From: Ischnura elegans
Lineage: Eukaryota > Arthropoda > Insecta > Odonata > Coenagrionidae
Direction of reading: 5' to 3'
Length of the DNA stretch: 64,000 nt
Assembly: GCF_921293095.1 (NCBI RefSeq)
Contig: NC_060259.1
Location: forward strand, 49,891,812 to 49,955,811
Translations under genes and position numbers: made by a program
Part shown: positions 59,601-64,000 of the stretch, piece by piece
How the letters are laid out: each line of letters starts with the position of its first letter
How positions within the stretch are numbered: position 1 is the stretch's first letter
Notes under the pieces: generated by a model
Told to the model about the DNA's origin: nothing
Seen by the model: the letters and a program-made list of their open reading frames with translations, nothing else
Database searches by the model: none

Positions 59601-62278
59601 TAATAATAATTTAACAATAAGGCAAAATAAGTGAAGACAAGAGTGCAGCTGATGGAAACAGAAACACATCGAATGAATGATTCTTAGGAGTGTAACCAGC
59701 TTTGCACACTGTCAATTTTCAATCAAGCAAACATACAATTTACACCTACGATAAAAATATCACAATGCACATGACTTAATCAATCAATCACATCAACAAC
59801 ACAGTATTTTAAAATTCCAAGTAGATAGTATTAATGCCAGGTTTCCATTCATGACTTCCAATATATATTTTTATTAAGTATGTTATTCACTTGTGAAATT
59901 TTTAGAATCTCAAGGCAATCCACAAATACTCAAATATACTCAGAGTGATAGGACCCTGTCAGCTCTGACCCTGCGATGCTGATGGTGAGGTAAAATAAGC
60001 CACAGCAGGTAAAAACAAAAAAACAAGCAAAACTTTTATGCACTCTTACCTTACCTTCAGTGTCTACGCAATGATATCAAATCTAAAAAGAGCACTAGGA
60101 AGCAAAAGAGACCACAAGACAAAGCTAAATTCTATCCCAAGTTGTAAGTATCCCAAGTATCACTCTAGGATTTTATCTCGAGATCACTTCCATACTACCA
60201 TGAAAAAGGAAAAAATACCCTGAAATTAGCTTGAATCTTCTCAATACTTCTTACAGGATATTGATCTCAAAAAATTCAAAAGCTAAAAGAATGTTATGAG
60301 GGCAATGCCTCCTGATTAACTCAAAGGAAAATCCACATTAGTGTCATATGGACACACATTAGCAACTGAGTGTAACAGGCCTATGAAGCACGCAGTGTTT
60401 GGAGAATGTCTGAAACATGTCCTCTACATTGAAAATCTGTCAGCAATTTTCACGACTATCATAGGATGTCTGGCTGATGCCCATGGTCTCCGTCTGCTAA
60501 CAGCATGAATTCATGTGTCCAAATGATTTCTGATCACTCTCCCAAGCATTCACTTCATTATTCATTTAATTATCATCGTTACTTGCAAGGAAGACAGTTA
60601 TGGCGGCTAAAATCCTATTTGTTAGGTGTTCTTTTATAAATTATACTTGAATTCTTTCATGTGCTTAACCCAACCTGGGTTTTGTACATATTTCAACCCC
60701 AAGGAGAACAAGTTTTGAACAGATATGCATTTTATCATTTAGATTTAAAAATGTGAATTTATTGCTCCAATTTTGAGTTTAAAACCTATTAATTGAATTT
60801 GTCTCCAAGTCATGCCAATGACCCAAAATATGTACACTAACAATGGAGTTCTTTCGTATACCCTTAGCTCCATCACTTGACAATTGGTTTCTTAAAAAAT
60901 TCTATAAACATAATTTTACGGTAGAAAATGAGATAAAATTGATGAAATTCATGAGTTGTAACAAATATTAATTCAGAAGTGATTTAGTTTTAGAATTCTA
61001 CTAGAAAAGTAAAGATTTAGAAGTGGAGCATAAAAGTTAACTCTGTGAAATAATTGGTGAGCTGGAAACCTGGAAATTATGTAATCTATACGAAATGAGG
61101 CAGGTAGGTTTCATTGCGTCTTGGATGGACATGTGAATTCAAGACCTTCATGGAACTAAACCAACTGTTGGTGGTAGTCAAGTCATTGAGGCATCGCTTA
61201 CAGGTCCATGATCACTGTTGCACTGCATTTACGACAGATTAATGGATGGATATATATGCAATTACTCTGCTCCAGGTTATTATAAGAATGAAGAAAAAAT
61301 AATCATAGGCAAAACCATACATGCCTCCCCTTCGTTTAGGCCTAAAATCATAGCTAATGTGTCGTTCTTACCCTGGTCTGAATGTGTCAGTTTCAATTCC
61401 ACGGCAGAGAATTAATGCTTGGCTGTCCTGCTGACACCTGCTCTGTGAACATGAACTAAATAAATAAATAAAAACGACTAAGTTCTTGAAGGCATATAGG
61501 TCATGTAGGTTTCTGGCATTCGGCTACAAATGAGGTAGGAATTGGAATTTACGAAATAAAAATTTCTGAAAATAATTGCTCAAATCAAATTGCATCTTCC
61601 AAATAATAGGGTGGAATCATATTATTTGAGGCCAGTATGCACATATTTTACGAGTCATGGATTTGTTTTTAACATCTGTGTTAGTATATAATTTTAGTAG
61701 CAAGTCCCAACATCATGCATTGAACAAGGATTATTATTGTCAAATATAGTTGGAAGATATTAAATTCAATCAGCCATCTTTAAAGTTAACAGGTTAAAAA
61801 AAATGAAGAGCATAAAAATTTCTAACACTCACTAGAGAGCTACCGGCCATGGTAGACCAACAGAAGTAAGTCAGAGACAACAAAGGTCTAAGCAGATAAT
61901 GTGCATTTGAGTAATTCCAGCATGAAGCCGTAATCATGAATTGAAATGTTGAATAACACACTAAATAGAATTGGAAATCATGATCTGCTCATTTTTTAGG
62001 TTTGCAAGAGATGACTACTCAAAGAAACATGAATGCACATCATGAGGTATACACAATTTCTTCTTTGCATGCATCTTAACATATTTCACTGCCAGTGATT
62101 TCCAGCCATTACTTGACATGTGAGTATTTTTACACCCCTCATGCTATGGCTGGATATTAGCAGATAATGGTAAAAAGGCAATAGTCATACTAAGATGAAA
62201 TACCTGAAGTCATAATCATTCCAATGGCCTAGCATGATTTGAGGCATGACTCAATGCATTTACATTTTGACCAAACAA
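56660..62278. other. Gene-free AT-rich flank of the zinc-finger gene
   Basis: No supported exon apart from the weak candidate at 56867-57241. The sequence from about 59 to 63.5 kb could include a long 3' UTR of the zinc-finger gene on the minus strand, but no unique poly(A) site can be chosen. Confidence 0.35.
56867..57241 (-). other. Exon-like antisense frame, unknown product
   Basis: A 124-codon open frame with protein-like composition (PLQGYLEWSSQEDSLLQV, and EPLVYFIAANAPLPMYIYV). An acceptor-like GCTAGCAG lies near its 5' end (57231) and a donor-like CAAAAG|GTAGCA near 56990. I do not recognise the family, and no neighbour exon is assigned. Confidence 0.25.
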
Positions 62279-62574
62279 AAATAAATGGGAGATAATCATT
62301 GTCTGAGCAATGCCACGCACTAGCTTAGAGAACTAAATCCTAGTCCAGAATAAAATATCCAGAAAATAACACTTCATTTACAGAAACACAATAATCCATA
62401 TGTCAGCCATGAAATGTTGACCACAGATAAATAAATGGGAGATAATCATTGTCTGAGCAATGCCACGCACTAGCTTAGAGAACTAAATCCTAGTCCAGAA
62501 TAAAATATCCAGAAAATAACACTTCATTTACAGAAACACAATAATCCATATGTCAGCCATGAAATGTTGACCAC
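62279..62574. repeat. Perfect tandem duplication, period 150 bp
   Basis: Bases 62279-62424 are repeated without a mismatch at 62429-62574, joined by AGAT. The identity shows a very recent event (or an assembly artefact). Non-coding. Confidence 0.97.
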
Positions 62575-63595
62575 CATTTAATAGAGAACAAACTTGGAAT
62601 AATCTGTCAATTACTCCTTCATCACACAAAACAATTAAAAAACTTCTTCCCACAAATAACAATGGTAGCATGGGGTGAAATTGACTTTCATACATGAGCT
62701 ATCACTGCATAATTTCGTTTATCAAAACATTAGCATATTTTACTTTTAAATTCTAAAACAAATATAATTTGGCCCATATAGTTGGACATCAAAGGCCAAA
62801 AGCATTCATATAACTTTTTATTCAGTAATATGCACCATCCGAGAGTAACATAATAACATAAAACGATTAGACCACTTTTGGCCTTAGAAAGACAATTATT
62901 CCATAAAATGACATACGCTTAATGCAGGGCCTTCACAATATCAAAAAAGCAAACAGGTAAAATTATACGATACACTGGGAGTTATTGCCACTGACAAAGA
63001 AACTTAATATGGGCTCTGAAAGAGTTCTCTTGCAAAATAAACCCCTAACAAAACCCAACCCCTCAGTCCAAATTTATTGTATAGGAAAAATGCAAGCCTT
63101 GCAACATAAACAAGCATATTTTTGTCTTTGAAACTTAAAAATGAAACTATCACAAATCACATACCTCTTATTGAAAAATAGTTGCACCTATCAACATATT
63201 AACTAGCAATATTGAGTGTTTCAGTAGTGGTGGTTGCAGATGAATTGTAAAATTTAAAAATGCAATCACCTTCACAGTCTTACGGAGTCAAAAACCTGGT
63301 TGCAATAAAAAGGAATAATCTTAATATGATTTAGAGGACTTGATCTTTGCTAATGAAAACTGGACTTCCAAGATTCAAAATAGTTTTATCCAGCTTTACC
63401 ATCTAATGGCCATCATTTCCGCAAAAAAGAAACCTACAAATTGGACTTGCAGCAGTCCTTGAAAAGTACATGGAATCTTACTCGAGTTTCCAGCAAGCGC
63501 AATGGCACATATATGACCAGAAAAATAATAACTTGACCATTCACTTTTTTTTTTTAGAATGAGTGAATGAAAATTGGTGTAGCTTTGAGTTTTCT
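62575..63595 (-). other. Probable 3' UTR and flank of the zinc-finger gene
   Basis: Follows the stop codon of the C2H2 gene on the minus strand. AT-rich, with a run of 12 T at 63546-63557. No other gene is supported. Confidence 0.4.
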
Positions 63596-64000
63596 TTAGT
63601 GGAGGTGTGTAGTTAAATGTTTGGAGAGGTAATCGGCTCGTGCAAAGCGCTTGGAACATACATTGCAGCGATATGGCCTTTCGCCGGTGTGAATTCGCAA
63701 ATGTCGCGTCATATCACTCTTGCCTCCAAAGGCTCGGCCACAAACCGAGCACTCAAATGGGCGCTCACCCGTGTGCTTCCTCACGTGCAGGCGCAGGTTC
63801 TCTCGAGAGCGGAAACCCTTTCGGCAGAAGGGGCAATCCAGGAAGGAGCGACTTGAGCTATCCTTTGCAGCAGAAGTACCCGAGTCCTCCTCTTCCTCCG
63901 GCTCTCCATCTTGAGCAGTGTTTGCATTGCGCGTGGATGAGGATGTTTGTAGGAGAAGTTCCCAAAGCTGAGGCGTATCCTGGTTGGCAACACTCGTCGC
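63596..64000 (-). CDS. C2H2 zinc-finger protein, C-terminal 134 residues (partial)
   Basis: The frame is open from the window edge to the stop codon ending at 63596. It starts with a low-complexity linker rich in Ser, Glu and Asp (an acidic EPEEEED stretch). Three consecutive C2H2 fingers follow, each C-x2-C-x12-H-x3-H: CPFC...HVRKH, CSVC...HLRIH and CNVC...HLTTH. Fingers are joined by TGERPF and TGERPY linkers, the Kruppel-type signature of DNA-binding transcription factors. The protein ends three residues after the last histidine, so the fingers are C-terminal. An upstream BTB or other domain may lie outside the window. The exon's 5' limit is not visible, and the frame could be cut by a splice acceptor near the edge. 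The GC content is well above the surroundings, as expected for a real exon. The specific gene cannot be named. Confidence 0.93.
   Translation of the reverse strand, partial: ATSVANQDTPQLWELLLQTSSSTRNANTAQDGEPEEEEDSGTSAAKDSSSRSFLDCPFCRKGFRSRENLRLHVRKHTGERPFECSVCGRAFGGKSDMTRHLRIHTGERPYRCNVCSKRFARADYLSKHLTTHLH

Noticed and set aside
63396-63659. Separate minus-strand gene next to the zinc-finger gene
   Set aside because: It overlaps the zinc-finger stop in another frame and runs through its 3' UTR. No domain.

Overview
This window is animal nuclear DNA, almost certainly from an arthropod and probably an insect. It is AT-rich, genes are split by introns with GT/AG borders, exons lie kilobases apart, and most of the sequence is transposon debris (pogo/Tigger, hAT-like and other TIR elements, LINE pieces, a solo LTR, several tRNA-derived SINE families). 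The aquaporin resembles the insect AQP12-like group. I cannot name the species. There are no operons, Shine-Dalgarno sites or bacterial genes.

Two protein-coding genes are well supported. (1) A complete five-exon gene for an unorthodox 'superaquaporin' (AQP11/12 type) lies on the minus strand from 23353 down to 6923. All four introns have GT...AG ends and the phases join into a 273-residue protein. It has CPY and NPV pore motifs, the cysteine nine residues after the second motif that marks this subfamily, and a C-terminal KKxx-type ER-retrieval tail. Its first intron is 10.5 kb. (2) The 3' coding end of a three-finger C2H2 zinc-finger protein lies on the minus strand from 64000 (window edge) down to 63596.

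By region: 0.67-2.3 kb is a decayed Tigger element with perfect terminal repeats. 2.3-5.5 kb has nothing recognisable beyond a TG microsatellite. 5.5-6.1 kb is a truncated copy of a ~667-bp TIR element (MITE). 6.5-23.4 kb is the aquaporin gene, whose introns hold tRNA-like SINEs, pogo-type ends and unclassified repeats. 23.8-24.8 kb and 34.2-35.0 kb are fragments of reverse-transcriptase LINEs. 26.5-38.4 kb holds four copies of an unclassified ~250-bp repeat and one full MITE. 36.66-37.0 kb is a CpG-rich island that may be a promoter. 40.5-41.5 kb has a solo LTR beside another MITE. 42.2-43.8 kb is a TIR-bounded element with a degenerate ~117-bp tandem array inside. 45.6-46.7 kb has a SINE and an exon-like ORF between inverted repeats. 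50-55.5 kb has three short hAT-like elements, a fourth MITE and a cluster of three SINEs, next to a promoter-like stretch with an NRF-1/ewg-type palindrome at 52.8 kb. 56.3-56.6 kb is a 134-bp-arm perfect-looking palindrome of two tRNA-like units. 62.28-62.57 kb is a recent perfect tandem duplication in the probable 3' flank of the zinc-finger gene.

The most unusual item is the 667-bp MITE family: four copies, each carrying an overlapping E-box/CRE palindrome and an antisense ORF. It looks like a mobile regulatory module. No complete new enzymatic or defence system is visible.
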